Shown piece by piece: positions 52,603-60,714 of a DNA stretch of 64,000 bases. Both the position numbers and the translations under genes were made by a program. A model generated the notes under the pieces. The model did not search any database. It saw nothing but the letters and a program-made list of their open reading frames with translations, and was not told the origin of the DNA. Within the stretch, counting starts at the first letter, position 1, and each line of letters begins with the position of its first letter. The DNA comes from CAYYYG01 sp964490875. Its GTDB lineage: Bacteria; Patescibacteriota; Microgenomatia; UBA1406; GWC2-37-13. The stretch covers positions 62,001 through 126,000 of the forward strand of contig CAZBEF010000002.1 of NCBI GenBank assembly GCA_964490875.1, in the 5' to 3' direction.

Positions 52603-52631
52603 TTGACGCGACGATCATAATATAATACTAT
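52603..52631 (+). promoter_or_regulatory. Promoter TTGACG-17-TACTAT
   Basis: TTGACG 52603-52608, 17-nt spacer, TACTAT 52626-52631 (overlapping TATAAT 52621-52626). ATG 52654 follows after 22 nt. Confidence 0.5.
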
Positions 52632-52653
52632 ACGATTTTAGAATAGATTATAT

Positions 52654-53232
52654 ATGTCTGAAAGAATATTAGCACCGCCTCTCATCGATCTGAAGAGGAC
52701 ACCAGAAATTTATCCGGGCTTGCATGATTTGATGGCAAGTATCCTTAAAACTCAACGCTCTCATCTAATATTCTGGCCAACTACCCAGGAAAAAATAACA
52801 CTAAGCAGAAAAGAAAAGGATATTCCAGTAGAATTACCTCCAGAGATAAAAAACCTATGGAAAAGGAAAGCTAAAAAAATGAAAATGCCTCTCGTATGTG
52901 GTGGAGCTGATAAAATAAAAGTGTTTGAAGAGTACTTACCAGCAATAAAAGATAAATTCGCAGGAGTTGTTTTTATAGATGATCAGTTTGGCAAATTAAT
53001 GGATGCCGCGGATTTGACTCAACACTATCAATTACTTTCTCATAGTTACTGGGTGCAACGAGAAAATATTCCCCCAACAACAACAGGCAATATAAGCATG
53101 ATATCATCTTTAGAAGATGTGGGAGTTTTGCCGGATAAAGCATTAACTACAATTGGAGCAGATCTAGTCAATAATAATTTAACAGATGGTTTATTATATG
53201 CAGTCGGTGTAAATCCACCTCTGTCTATGTGA
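52654..53232 (+). CDS. Hypothetical protein, 192 residues
   Basis: Not recognised. Soluble, mixed alpha/beta. KMPLVCGGADKIKVFEEYLPAIKDKFAGVVFIDDQ and a later TGNISMISSLEDVG give a pattern faintly like HAD-type or Rossmann phosphatases (strand, helix, strand ending in a DD pair), but motif I is missing. The C-terminus has many Leu/Asn. The next gene starts 29 nt later in the same direction. A CRP-like site and a promoter lie upstream. Confidence 0.5.
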   Translation: MSERILAPPLIDLKRTPEIYPGLHDLMASILKTQRSHLIFWPTTQEKITLSRKEKDIPVELPPEIKNLWKRKAKKMKMPLVCGGADKIKVFEEYLPAIKDKFAGVVFIDDQFGKLMDAADLTQHYQLLSHSYWVQRENIPPTTTGNISMISSLEDVGVLPDKALTTIGADLVNNNLTDGLLYAVGVNPPLSM

Positions 53233-53249
53233 CACCTGTTTCTATATGC

Positions 53250-53255
53250 TACAAT
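53250..53255 (+). promoter_or_regulatory. -10 box TACAAT, 6 nt before the third flippase gene
   Basis: TACAAT 53250-53255, ATG 53262. Supports 53262 over the GTG at 53229. Confidence 0.5.
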
Positions 53256-53261
53256 ATCTTC

Positions 53262-54542
53262 ATGATCAAACTCCTTCAGAAGATCTTCCGTGATCCCACA
53301 CGGCGAAATGTAATAATTAATACCATAGGCAACAACCTGAACGCCGTTTTTTCAGCTATTTTCGTAATATTGCTTACCCGTATTCTTACCCGGGAACAAT
53401 ACGCCGTAATGAGTGTATTGTTAAGCATTGCCTACGTTTTGTCTAATATCCTGGACTTTGGAACCAGCGCGACCATTTATTCGTACCTGCCGCCTCTTAT
53501 CGAAAAACGCGAAACTACCATGTACCGCTTCATGAAAAGCACGTTTTATTACCAGACCTTATTTTCAATCATAATTATTATTATTCTTTCGGTAGGGTTT
53601 CCATACCTTGATCAAGTGTTCTTCCATACCGGCGCGCCGATTTCCGACTTGTATCTAACTTCTATTTCAGTGTTACTGTTTATTTGGCAGAATTTTATCT
53701 GGAATTGTATGTGCGCCGCCAAGCAGTTTGTGAAAGCCAATTTATACCAGAACATTGCCAACTTCGCCAAAACTCTAGTCATTCTATATCTGGCATACGA
53801 CAGAGCTGTTTCCATTTCTTCGGTGATTTTCGTTTTTGGAATTCTTGGCCCGATGATTTTCTTTTTACTTTTATTTTTGAAGAAAAGAAATTTATTTATG
53901 CTCGTTTTGAAATCGGAAGTGAGAAGGGAAGAATTCCGATTCCGCTACACGATGACATATTTTATTGCATCGCAGTTTTTTAATCTGGGTCTCAGAATGG
54001 ATTTGTTCCTGCTTTCCTTTTTCCATTTCAAAGCCGAAGCCGGACCATACGCGCTGGCGCAGAAAATTATTCTTACTATAATTACCACTGTCATTAGTGT
54101 TACGCAGGTGATTTCACCGGGATTTTCTTCTATAACCAGTAAACACCAGGTAAAAAAACATCTGAAAACCGGTTTTATGTACTTGCTCGGACCTTCGGCA
54201 TTATTTTTGCTGTTTTATGTAATTCCAGACTCGGTGTATTGTGTATTATTTACCAAGAACTTCTGTGAAGCTGCGCCGATAACCAGGGCTTTAAGCTGGC
54301 CGTTTGTGATTTATTCATTAGGCAGCTTGCCGTTTTTGTTTATTCTCTATACTATAAAGAAACCCATATATATTCTCTACGCGAACATACTATTTTTTAT
54401 TATTCTGACGGCCGGAAGTTATATTTTAATTCCCATAAAAGTAGTCTACGGCCCTCCTATAGCTATAGGTCTCGCCATGATTGTCGCGACAACGATCGTT
54501 TCTATTGCTGCAGTATATGAATACAGAAAGATGAAGGAATGA
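53262..54542 (+). CDS. Polysaccharide flippase (MOP/PST family), third in the window
   Basis: 426 residues from ATG 53262. 12 hydrophobic helices; RRNVIINTIGNNLNAVFSAIFVILLTRIL at the start, LGLRMDLFLLSFFHFKAEAGPYALAQ in the second half. Convergent with the GT-C gene 2 nt away. Wzx-type export of lipid-linked glycan is the likely role. Confidence 0.82.
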   Translation: MIKLLQKIFRDPTRRNVIINTIGNNLNAVFSAIFVILLTRILTREQYAVMSVLLSIAYVLSNILDFGTSATIYSYLPPLIEKRETTMYRFMKSTFYYQTLFSIIIIIILSVGFPYLDQVFFHTGAPISDLYLTSISVLLFIWQNFIWNCMCAAKQFVKANLYQNIANFAKTLVILYLAYDRAVSISSVIFVFGILGPMIFFLLLFLKKRNLFMLVLKSEVRREEFRFRYTMTYFIASQFFNLGLRMDLFLLSFFHFKAEAGPYALAQKIILTIITTVISVTQVISPGFSSITSKHQVKKHLKTGFMYLLGPSALFLLFYVIPDSVYCVLFTKNFCEAAPITRALSWPFVIYSLGSLPFLFILYTIKKPIYILYANILFFIILTAGSYILIPIKVVYGPPIAIGLAMIVATTIVSIAAVYEYRKMKE

Positions 54543-54544
54543 TA

Positions 54545-56026
54545 TTATTTTTTCTGCCAGACTTCTGATTTTAACCCCCGCGCAGTTAGTGTCATAAATT
54601 CTTTATATCCATATTTTGTTAAAGTCTCCTGATAGTTTACTCCATGAATATCGGCAGTGTAGGGGATTACTAAGATGTTTTTTTCTTTCATTGCAGAAGG
54701 CAATGCGCTTAAATCTTTTATTTTCGAAGAATTATTATTTTGATCTAAATAATACCGCACCGGATCAGACGAACTGTAAACCATATAAACAGTTTGGCCA
54801 GGTTTTATAGTTCCTACAAGCGCCCTCCAGTTTTCTCGGTGATATTGCGGCATAAACACATAAACGATTGAAAAAATAATAAAACCGGCCAGATAAATTG
54901 CCCGCCGGTATTTTTCTTCTATACCACAACAGATAAGAAGCGCAAACAGAGGAATAAGATATACAAACCGGAAATATTGAAGAAGCGGAGTAAAAAAAGA
55001 AATCAAGAATCCAAGAATAAGTGGAATAAAGAATAAAAATGCCAGCAGTTTATTCTTGATGCTTCCGATGCCTATGTATGCAAAAATGAGGACAGACCAG
55101 ATACCAGCGACCGCATAATAGCCAAGTTTTGGTTCAAATTGAATTCTGCCAATTGAGAATTTAATAGGAATTAATAATAGATTCTTCAGATTCGCTTTCC
55201 CCAGAACCATACTCCAGTTCGGGACAAGGCTCAACATTTCTTTTGAATGCATGTATTGCTTATAGAGGAGTGGAGATAGAATCAGTAAGGCTACTAATGG
55301 TCCTGCCAGAATTAATAAAAATATTTTAGGAGTTTTTTTGATACTTTTGTCATCCTGAGCGTTTAGCGAAGGATCCAAAAATTTAATAAATAAAGGGGAT
55401 AAAAACATTGCAATTATCAAAAATATCGATCCATAAAACGTAAAAAGGCTCAATGCAATAAAAATATTAAACAACAAAACATTCTTCCCCTCTTCATAAG
55501 AGGGGTGCCGAGAGTGACTGAGGCGGGGTGTTTTCATTTTATTTAAAACACCCCTTCCGGCTACGCCGGATTCCCCTCTTGAAAGATGGGAAATTATTTG
55601 TATAAACAAATAAACCGCAACTGTTAGAAAACATGTTGCCATGCTGTACATTCGTGCTTCCTGCGAATAATAGACGATAAGCGGATTAAACAGAAAAAAC
55701 GCGGCCGCCCATACGCCTGATTTCTTATTGATAACGATATTCCCAATCAAATATACAAACCATCCGGCAATTAAAGAAAAGAGGACAGACGGCATTCTCA
55801 GTGCAATTTCTGAATATCCAAATAGAGAAGTCCATGCTTTCATGAAAAGATAATATAAAGGCGGATGAAAGTCGGTTGAAGCAAAACGAAAAATCAGATC
55901 AATATAGCTAAAATGCTTCACGGTCTGGGCAGTTGTTGCTTCGTCCAGCCACAATGATTGATTCAGCGCGACAAGTCTTAATAAAAGTGCTACAATCAAA
56001 ACAAGGTAAATATTTCGGTATTTCAT
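54545..56026 (-). CDS. GT-C glycosyltransferase (ArnT/PMT-like) with two translated repeat insertions
   Basis: 493 residues from ATG 56026; a TTG at 56032 is a less likely start. NQSLWLDEATTAQTV holds the Asp-Glu pair of the first external loop; FAS TDFHPPLYYLFMKAW and FLFNPLIVYYSQEARMYS (Gln-Glu-Ala-Arg) are the PMT/ArnT-type signatures, followed by about ten helices and a C-terminal globular part. Residues about 149-180 and about 217-226 translate two palindromic DNA repeats (55487-55580, 55349-55376) without breaking the frame; both fall in loops between helices. Protein sequence there looks unlike the rest. Confidence 0.8.
   Translation of the reverse strand: MKYRNIYLVLIVALLLRLVALNQSLWLDEATTAQTVKHFSYIDLIFRFASTDFHPPLYYLFMKAWTSLFGYSEIALRMPSVLFSLIAGWFVYLIGNIVINKKSGVWAAAFFLFNPLIVYYSQEARMYSMATCFLTVAVYLFIQIISHLSRGESGVAGRGVLNKMKTPRLSHSRHPSYEEGKNVLLFNIFIALSLFTFYGSIFLIIAMFLSPLFIKFLDPSLNAQDDKSIKKTPKIFLLILAGPLVALLILSPLLYKQYMHSKEMLSLVPNWSMVLGKANLKNLLLIPIKFSIGRIQFEPKLGYYAVAGIWSVLIFAYIGIGSIKNKLLAFLFFIPLILGFLISFFTPLLQYFRFVYLIPLFALLICCGIEEKYRRAIYLAGFIIFSIVYVFMPQYHRENWRALVGTIKPGQTVYMVYSSSDPVRYYLDQNNNSSKIKDLSALPSAMKEKNILVIPYTADIHGVNYQETLTKYGYKEFMTLTARGLKSEVWQKK
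55349..55376. repeat. Palindromic repeat inside the GT-C gene
   Basis: GTCATCCTGAGCGTTTAGCG then AAGGATCC at 55349-55376, the same type as the repeat end at 46934-46960. It translates as DPSLNAQDD on the minus strand. Confidence 0.7.
55487..55580. repeat. Second palindromic repeat inside the GT-C gene
   Basis: CCCCTCTTCATAAGAGGGG (55487-55505) is a palindrome; GGGGTGTTTT (55525-55534) pairs with AAAACACCCC (55545-55554), followed by CCGGCTACGCCGG (55557-55569) and CCCCTCTT (55573-55580). It encodes about 32 Gly/Arg/Ser/Pro-rich residues in frame. Confidence 0.75.
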
Positions 56027-56033
56027 TACCAAC

Positions 56034-56040
56034 TATTATA
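56034..56040. promoter_or_regulatory. Shared divergent -10 (TATTATA)
   Basis: Plus: TATTAT 56034-56039, 6 nt before ATG 56046. Minus: TATAAT (56040-56035), 8 nt before ATG 56026. One 7-bp motif can serve both genes. Confidence 0.5.
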
Positions 56041-56045
56041 CTATT

Positions 56046-56345
56046 ATGAATATTCCGTCTACATCGTTCTCAGTAAAGAATTTAGTAATGAGTGTAGCTG
56101 CACTATATGCGATCGGATTAAGCGCTTTCCTTATTTACAATACATTCCGTATAACTTCACCAATTACCCAGTATGGAAATGTAGCCGCCATGAGCAATGT
56201 CAGTGAAACCGGAGAGAAAACGTACTGCGACACAGACGCCGACTGTTGGTGCCGCAAGTTTGATGGGACGCGCTTCATCGAAGGAAAAGATCCTTCTGTG
56301 TGTATCCTTGAAACAGGCAAATGCCGGAAATGCATGTATAGATAA
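56046..56345 (+). CDS. Small membrane-anchored cysteine-rich protein
   Basis: 99 residues. One N-terminal transmembrane helix (about 11-31), then a short exported part with seven Cys: CDTDADCWC, SVCI, KCRKC. The CDTDADCWCRKFDG pattern looks like a compact disulfide or metal-binding knot. Not assigned to a family. Ends immediately before the LCP gene stop (convergent). Confidence 0.6.
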   Translation: MNIPSTSFSVKNLVMSVAALYAIGLSAFLIYNTFRITSPITQYGNVAAMSNVSETGEKTYCDTDADCWCRKFDGTRFIEGKDPSVCILETGKCRKCMYR

Positions 56346-57524
56346 TTATTGATCCTCTACAGATGTTGAGATTGTTGGAATTCGTGTTGGTGTTGGAGTA
56401 ACTCCCCGCATAATATCGCGGATTGCTCCTTTCATCCTGCTCCAATTATCCTCTCCTTCTTTCGGAACTAAGATAAAGCCACCGTACGAAGATCGTGAGG
56501 GATCGAGGTAATTATTTGTATCGGGGACAAAATTGCTGATCTTATATTTGCTGCTTGATGGGGCTTCACCGATAAGTTTGGTTATAGTACTGCTGTGAAT
56601 GTCGGTGCGGATATAATTTTGCATTTCATCCATAAGCGCCGGTATTTTCGTAATGAAACCGATGGAAATTACTTTGTTTTTGACTGCCTCCAAAAACCTC
56701 TGCTGGCGTTTTGCCCGGCCGAAATCATTGCCGTCCTGCAGTGAATGACGCGATCGTACATACTTGAGAGCAGTTTCGCCGTCCATATGGGTTAAACCGG
56801 CATCAAAGTGTAAATGTTCATACCGGCACGGGAAAGCCAGAGTGGGAGATTCGGTAGCAATCTTTAAAAGATCCGGCAGGTCTTTTTCTTCCTTTCCGCA
56901 TAAATCTTTCTCTTTGCCGGTTACCGGGTATTCATAGTCGTCAAATGTTGTCTCGACATTCACATCCACGCCGCCCAGAAGATCTACCGCTTTCGTAAAC
57001 CCTTCAAAATCAATAGCAACATAGTTGTCTATTTCAAGACCTACAATATTTCCAACAACCTCTTTAGTAAGATTGGCCGCTCCTTGTTCTTCGGCATATT
57101 TTGCAGGAATATCGGGATAGTTTTTATTGAATAATCCCATCTGATAAACGGCATTTATTTTTTCGTGAAAATCATCGCCGGATTTTGTGGGAATCTTTAC
57201 CCAGATATCGCGGGGCAGGGAGATGAGAACGGTCCTTTTCTTTTCCATATCTACATGGGCAATCATAAGCGTGTCGGTAAGATACGCGCCGTCATGATTA
57301 CCACCGCCGTATCCCATGATAAGGAAATTGAATATTTTTTTCTCTGGTTTGGGTGTGGGAATCTGATTTTTTGCCGATTCTTTGCCCGTATAAATTCCTT
57401 CGTAAAAGCTTTTAATTTTAGAAGCGGTGAAAAAAATGCCGATCACAACCAGCAGAAAAAATACAAAGAGTATCTTCTTTATATTAGACCGCTGCTTTCT
57501 TTTTCGACGGGGTATGTACGCCAT
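56346..57524 (-). CDS. LytR-CpsA-Psr (LCP) family glycan ligase
   Basis: 392 residues. Lys/Arg-rich cytoplasmic N-terminus, one transmembrane helix (about 15-35), then the LCP domain: IMGYGGGNHDGAYLTDTLMIAHVD, TVLISLPRDIWVKIP (Arg/Asp of the active site), KINAVYQMG, VAIDFEGFTKAVDLLGGVDVNV, ALKYVRSRHSLQDGNDFGRAKRQQRFLEAV with the Arg cluster. Family members move a polysaccharide from undecaprenyl pyrophosphate onto peptidoglycan or protein. In this window it is the likely attachment step for the glycan. Confidence 0.92.
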   Translation of the reverse strand: MAYIPRRKRKQRSNIKKILFVFFLLVVIGIFFTASKIKSFYEGIYTGKESAKNQIPTPKPEKKIFNFLIMGYGGGNHDGAYLTDTLMIAHVDMEKKRTVLISLPRDIWVKIPTKSGDDFHEKINAVYQMGLFNKNYPDIPAKYAEEQGAANLTKEVVGNIVGLEIDNYVAIDFEGFTKAVDLLGGVDVNVETTFDDYEYPVTGKEKDLCGKEEKDLPDLLKIATESPTLAFPCRYEHLHFDAGLTHMDGETALKYVRSRHSLQDGNDFGRAKRQQRFLEAVKNKVISIGFITKIPALMDEMQNYIRTDIHSSTITKLIGEAPSSSKYKISNFVPDTNNYLDPSRSSYGGFILVPKEGEDNWSRMKGAIRDIMRGVTPTPTRIPTISTSVEDQ

Positions 57525-57630
57525 ATTTTTATTGAATATTCTAGTATAAAAGGAAATTATACCAACTGCAAGCTGACAGGATTATTCTATTATACCAACC
57601 TAAATATGATATTTTGTTGACGATAGTCCA

Positions 57631-57659
57631 TTGAAAAAATAGACAGAGATCTTTAAACT
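57631..57659 (+). promoter_or_regulatory. Promoter TTGAAA-17-TAAACT
   Basis: TTGAAA 57631-57636, 17-nt spacer, TAAACT 57654-57659, GTG start 57669 after 9 nt. Confidence 0.5.
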
Positions 57660-57668
57660 CTAGATGTA

Positions 57669-57893
57669 GTGAAAAAAAATAACAAATTGATTATTAGTGA
57701 TCAGCAGCGTATAGAAACCGCAAAAATGCTTTTAGGAATATGTCAAGTATTCCTGTTGGCTATAGTAGCGGGACCTTATATCAGCCCGATTGCAAAAAAA
57801 CTGACATTTTGGGATAATGTTTATGGCTTAATAAACTCTTTAATAATTTATATAATTTCGATGATTTTGTTGAAAAGAAAGGAAAAAAAATAA
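57669..57893 (+). CDS. Small membrane protein, 74 residues, GTG start
   Basis: Unrecognised. Charged N-terminus, two transmembrane helices (about 19-41 and 48-68) and a basic tail LKRKEKK. The stop codon TAA shares an A with the next start (TAATG). First gene of a three-gene run leading to an HD protein; overlaps imply translational coupling. Confidence 0.55.
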   Translation: MKKNNKLIISDQQRIETAKMLLGICQVFLLAIVAGPYISPIAKKLTFWDNVYGLINSLIIYIISMILLKRKEKK

Positions 57894-58015
57894 TGTTACC
57901 ACTTCCGAGTAAAACATTTATTGAAGCAACCTGGCCATTAATGATTTTTGTATTGTTTGTTTTTATTGTGGCATATCCAACCCAAAAAGACGACTCTTCG
58001 AAACATTCAAAATGA
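57893..58015 (+). CDS. Small single-span membrane peptide, 40 residues
   Basis: Unrecognised. ATG 57893, reading MLPLPSKTFIEATWPLMIFV then a hydrophobic stretch to residue 28 and a charged tail (QKDDSSKHSK). The start overlaps the previous stop by 1 nt and its stop overlaps the next ATG by 4 nt, which makes expression likely. Confidence 0.55.
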   Translation: MLPLPSKTFIEATWPLMIFVLFVFIVAYPTQKDDSSKHSK

Positions 58016-58644
58016 GCTTTAACATGAACATAATACAAATTTACCAGAAATATTCGATTCCAAAAAACCTTCAGCTTCATATGCTGCGGGTAACTTCTAT
58101 TGCAAAAATAATCACCGACAACTGGACAGGTCCTTCGATCAATGCCGATGCCGTAATCCGCGCCTGCCTGTTTCATGATATAGCCAAACCGATGAAATTT
58201 GATCTTACCAAACAGCTGAAATTCGGACTGTCGCAAACCGAGGTTGAAAATATAAAAAGGATGAAACGCGAACTGCAGGAAAAATATGGAGACGATGAAT
58301 ACACGGTTGCCCGCGCAATCTGTAAGGATGTGGGCTGTTCGGCCGAGACGATAAGAATAATGGAAAACTTGAGTTGGAGAGATGTACCTATGTTAATTGA
58401 GAAACGAGATATGGAATCTCTTATTCTTCTGTATTCTGATATGAGAATTAGTCCCTATGGAATTATGACTCTAAAGGAGCGGCTGGAAGATCTGAAATCA
58501 AGGACTGGAGAAGATATTCATGAGGAAAATGGAATTACTGCAGAAAAAATTATTATGGCGAATGTATCCATTGATCTGAATAAAATTAGTGAAGAAGATT
58601 TAGCCCGAAATTTTTCTATACTAGAAAGTATATACTTCAGTTAG
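58012..58644 (+). CDS. HD-domain hydrolase
   Basis: 210 residues. LQLHMLRVTSIAKIITDNW supplies the first His; RACLFHDIAKPMKFDL has the HD pair and following Lys; LILLYSDMRISPYG the last Asp. HD-superfamily metal phosphohydrolases act on nucleotides or phosphorylated substrates; a substrate cannot be named. Start may also be ATG 58024. Coupled to two membrane miniproteins. Confidence 0.75.
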   Translation: MSFNMNIIQIYQKYSIPKNLQLHMLRVTSIAKIITDNWTGPSINADAVIRACLFHDIAKPMKFDLTKQLKFGLSQTEVENIKRMKRELQEKYGDDEYTVARAICKDVGCSAETIRIMENLSWRDVPMLIEKRDMESLILLYSDMRISPYGIMTLKERLEDLKSRTGEDIHEENGITAEKIIMANVSIDLNKISEEDLARNFSILESIYFS

Positions 58645-58660
58645 TCTGCAAAAATTGAAA

Positions 58661-59101
58661 TTATGACTTTAGATTAGATTTAATAGCATTTATTATTTGC
58701 TCATATACTTCATCGGTCACTTTAAAATCTTTATTATAAGGCGATGGATTTTTTCCCCATCTTGAATCAATAAATGTTCGTCTGGCAAACTGTATTGGAC
58801 CATGATATCGGGGAATAACATGCAGATGTAAATGGTTTGTTTTATTTCCTAACGAGGCATAATTTAATAAATCCGGTTTAAAAGCAATAGTAAGTGTATT
58901 TTTGAGATTCCGCATGATTTTAAACAGCTCATTTCTTTCTTCATTATTTATTTCAGAAAGATCTTCTGCATGCCGTTTCAGGATCACGATAGACCTACCG
59001 AGATAACATTGATTAGTATGGAGTTCAATTCTCCAATAAACATATTCGTTAATAAAAAATTTATGATACTTTGAAGAAATTCGGCACATTGAACAATTCA
59101 T
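58661..59101 (-). CDS. HIT-family nucleotide hydrolase/transferase
   Basis: 146 residues. Zn-like CSMC near the N-terminus; YLGRSIVILKRHAEDL; LNYASLGNKTNHLHLHVIPRY with the His triad and its active-site His. The protein is somewhat longer than plain Hint (~110), with a C-terminal Trp/Lys-rich extension. Function: hydrolysis of AMP-lysine-like or dinucleoside-type substrates, family knowledge only. Confidence 0.85.
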   Translation of the reverse strand: MNCSMCRISSKYHKFFINEYVYWRIELHTNQCYLGRSIVILKRHAEDLSEINNEERNELFKIMRNLKNTLTIAFKPDLLNYASLGNKTNHLHLHVIPRYHGPIQFARRTFIDSRWGKNPSPYNKDFKVTDEVYEQIINAIKSNLKS

Positions 59102-59129
59102 GAAGATGATTTTAATTTCCTAGACTTTT

Positions 59130-59204
59130 TGGAGCGGTGGACGGGATTCGAACCCGTGACCCTCTGTTTGGAAAACAGATATTCTACCGCTGAACTACCA
59201 CCGC
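59130..59204 (-). tRNA. tRNA-Gly (anticodon UCC), CCA encoded
   Basis: Minus strand: acceptor GCGGTGG (59204-59198) pairs with CCACCGC (59140-59134); discriminator T and encoded CCA follow (59133-59130). Anticodon stem TCTGT/ACAGA with loop TTTCCAA, anticodon UCC at 59172-59170. T-arm ACGGG-TTCGAAT-CCCGT. D-arm is GTTC-AGCGGTA-GAAT. 75 nt including CCA, as expected. Confidence 0.95.
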
Positions 59205-59248
59205 TGTAGGTAAATTATAACAAATACTTTGTCATTCCGGACCAGATG

Positions 59249-60487
59249 TTACTGAAGATTTTCGATTCTTATGCGCTGCTTCTGGGGAACAGGAATCTTC
59301 TCAAGGTGATAATTTTGGATGATTTCTCTTAAAATCTGCTCCGGCGGATTATGCTTATCCATATGGGCTGTCCGGGCTTTAAAATCTTTAGTTATCTGTT
59401 TTGCGATATCTGGCGTAACTACACAGTTTTCTATTTCCTTCAGATAATAATAGATCAAATTCCAACCGCTTAAGGGACCAAGCAGAATCTGATTATTCTG
59501 CACACCAAAATCGGACAGGTTATGTGCCTCGTACACATGAGTGTTATTCAGCACTGCCTTCTGATGAACACCGGCTGTATGCGTCCTATTTGTCAAAGAC
59601 ACCGGCTCGCTGGTGGGCACCTGGAGATTAAGAATCGATCCCATCAGAACATTCACGGGATAGCATAATGAAAGTTCGAATTGATCCGTAATTTTTTTAT
59701 CGAGATAATGCAGATTCAGTAGCAATCCTGCGACTGATGTGATTCCCGAACGCTCGGCCATTCCCCAAATAGAACAATCCACAAACTGCACGCCGGCTTC
59801 AACAGCAGCAACAGAATTGACTAAAGAAAATCCGCGGTCATTGTGAAAATGGCATTCAAGAAAATTCTTAGGATACCGAGCCTTAAGCGCCTGCACTATT
59901 TTCGTGACAAGCGAAGGAGTTGCGATTCCCACAGTATCCGGCATTCCTAATGTATCAACATACGGCGAGACGAGATCGTATACCGCATAAATATCTTCAA
60001 GCGGAGTGCGGAATGTATCTTCAACGCTGAACCGTAAATATAAATCGGGATACTGGCGGCGGACTTTCTTAAGTAAAGCCGGAATCCGTGCCAGAATTTT
60101 TTCATACGAAAGGCCGTGGCTATGATCTTGTGCATGTTTTGCGACACCAATATACAAATTCAAACCATTAAACCCTTCTGCAATTGCGGCCTCAATATCG
60201 GATTCGTGGCACCTACAGTGGGCGAAAAGCATAATTTTTTTGTCAGTTATTTTGCGCACATACTCACGAAGAGCGCGGAAATGAGACTGCTCTGAAGCGC
60301 TTACAATCGGCGCGAAAAACTCAAAATACCGAACGCCGAGTTTAATTAAACCGTTAATAATTTTCTTCTTATCTTCGAGCGAAAACTGATACTTCCGCGC
60401 GTCAAACATAAGCGGGGACTGCTGCCCGTCGCGGAGCGTTGTATCGATTATTCCTTTAAAGTCTATTCCAGTTTTATTTATGTGCAT
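59249..60487 (-). CDS. LeuA/HMGL-type carboxyl-lyase-fold synthase (isopropylmalate/homocitrate synthase-like)
   Basis: 412 residues from ATG 60487; 13 more codons up to 60526 would lie in a palindrome and are rejected. TIM-barrel aldolase: IIDTTLRDGQQSP (Arg-Asp base), FAPIVSASEQ, AHCRCHESDIEAAI, DTLGMPDTVGIATP, ECHFHNDRGFSLVNSVAAVEAG with the HxH metal site, WGMAERSG. C-terminal part is shorter than LeuA, so no full regulatory domain. Claisen-type condensation of acetyl-CoA with a 2-oxo acid is the family reaction; the substrate is unknown. Confidence 0.8.
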   Translation of the reverse strand: MHINKTGIDFKGIIDTTLRDGQQSPLMFDARKYQFSLEDKKKIINGLIKLGVRYFEFFAPIVSASEQSHFRALREYVRKITDKKIMLFAHCRCHESDIEAAIAEGFNGLNLYIGVAKHAQDHSHGLSYEKILARIPALLKKVRRQYPDLYLRFSVEDTFRTPLEDIYAVYDLVSPYVDTLGMPDTVGIATPSLVTKIVQALKARYPKNFLECHFHNDRGFSLVNSVAAVEAGVQFVDCSIWGMAERSGITSVAGLLLNLHYLDKKITDQFELSLCYPVNVLMGSILNLQVPTSEPVSLTNRTHTAGVHQKAVLNNTHVYEAHNLSDFGVQNNQILLGPLSGWNLIYYYLKEIENCVVTPDIAKQITKDFKARTAHMDKHNPPEQILREIIQNYHLEKIPVPQKQRIRIENLQ

Positions 60488-60500
60488 AAAAAGAGTAAAT

Positions 60501-60546
60501 GAGCGAAGATACAAAATTTTTTGCAAAAAATTTTCGTATCGAGCGA
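60501..60546. repeat. Palindromic element, asymmetric-arm family, copy 4 (no core)
   Basis: GAGCGAAGATACAAAATTTT at 60501-60520, then TTGCAAAAAATTTTC, then GTATCGAGCGA (60536-60546). A minimal form: arms pair over ATACAAAATTTT but the tips are GAGCGAAG versus CTCGAT-type. Sits just before the start of the synthase gene. Confidence 0.65.
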
Positions 60547-60674
60547 CAATATTAAAATCGGATAAGCTCTGATTATAGTTCTTAAGAAAGATAAAGCAAA
60601 TTTTTCACAAATAATTACAAAATGTTTACTATTTGTAATATTTATAACACATTAATTATGATGTATAAGTAGAT

Positions 60675-60707
60675 GGGATTGCTTCGTCGTACTTCCTCGC
60701 AATGACG
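60675..60707. repeat. Palindromic repeat of the GTCATTGCGAGG type
   Basis: GGGATTGCTTCGTCGTACTT then CCTCGCAATGACG at 60675-60707, same ends as the repeats flanking gmd but without the middle. Confidence 0.65.
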
Positions 60708-60714
60708 ATTTAAA

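Noticed and set aside
53229..53261. GTG start 11 codons upstream of the third flippase
   Set aside because: A TACAAT box lies within this stretch and the membrane helix begins after ATG 53262.
60488..60526. Longer start of the LeuA/HMGL-type synthase
   Set aside because: The extension is encoded by the palindromic element at 60501-60546.
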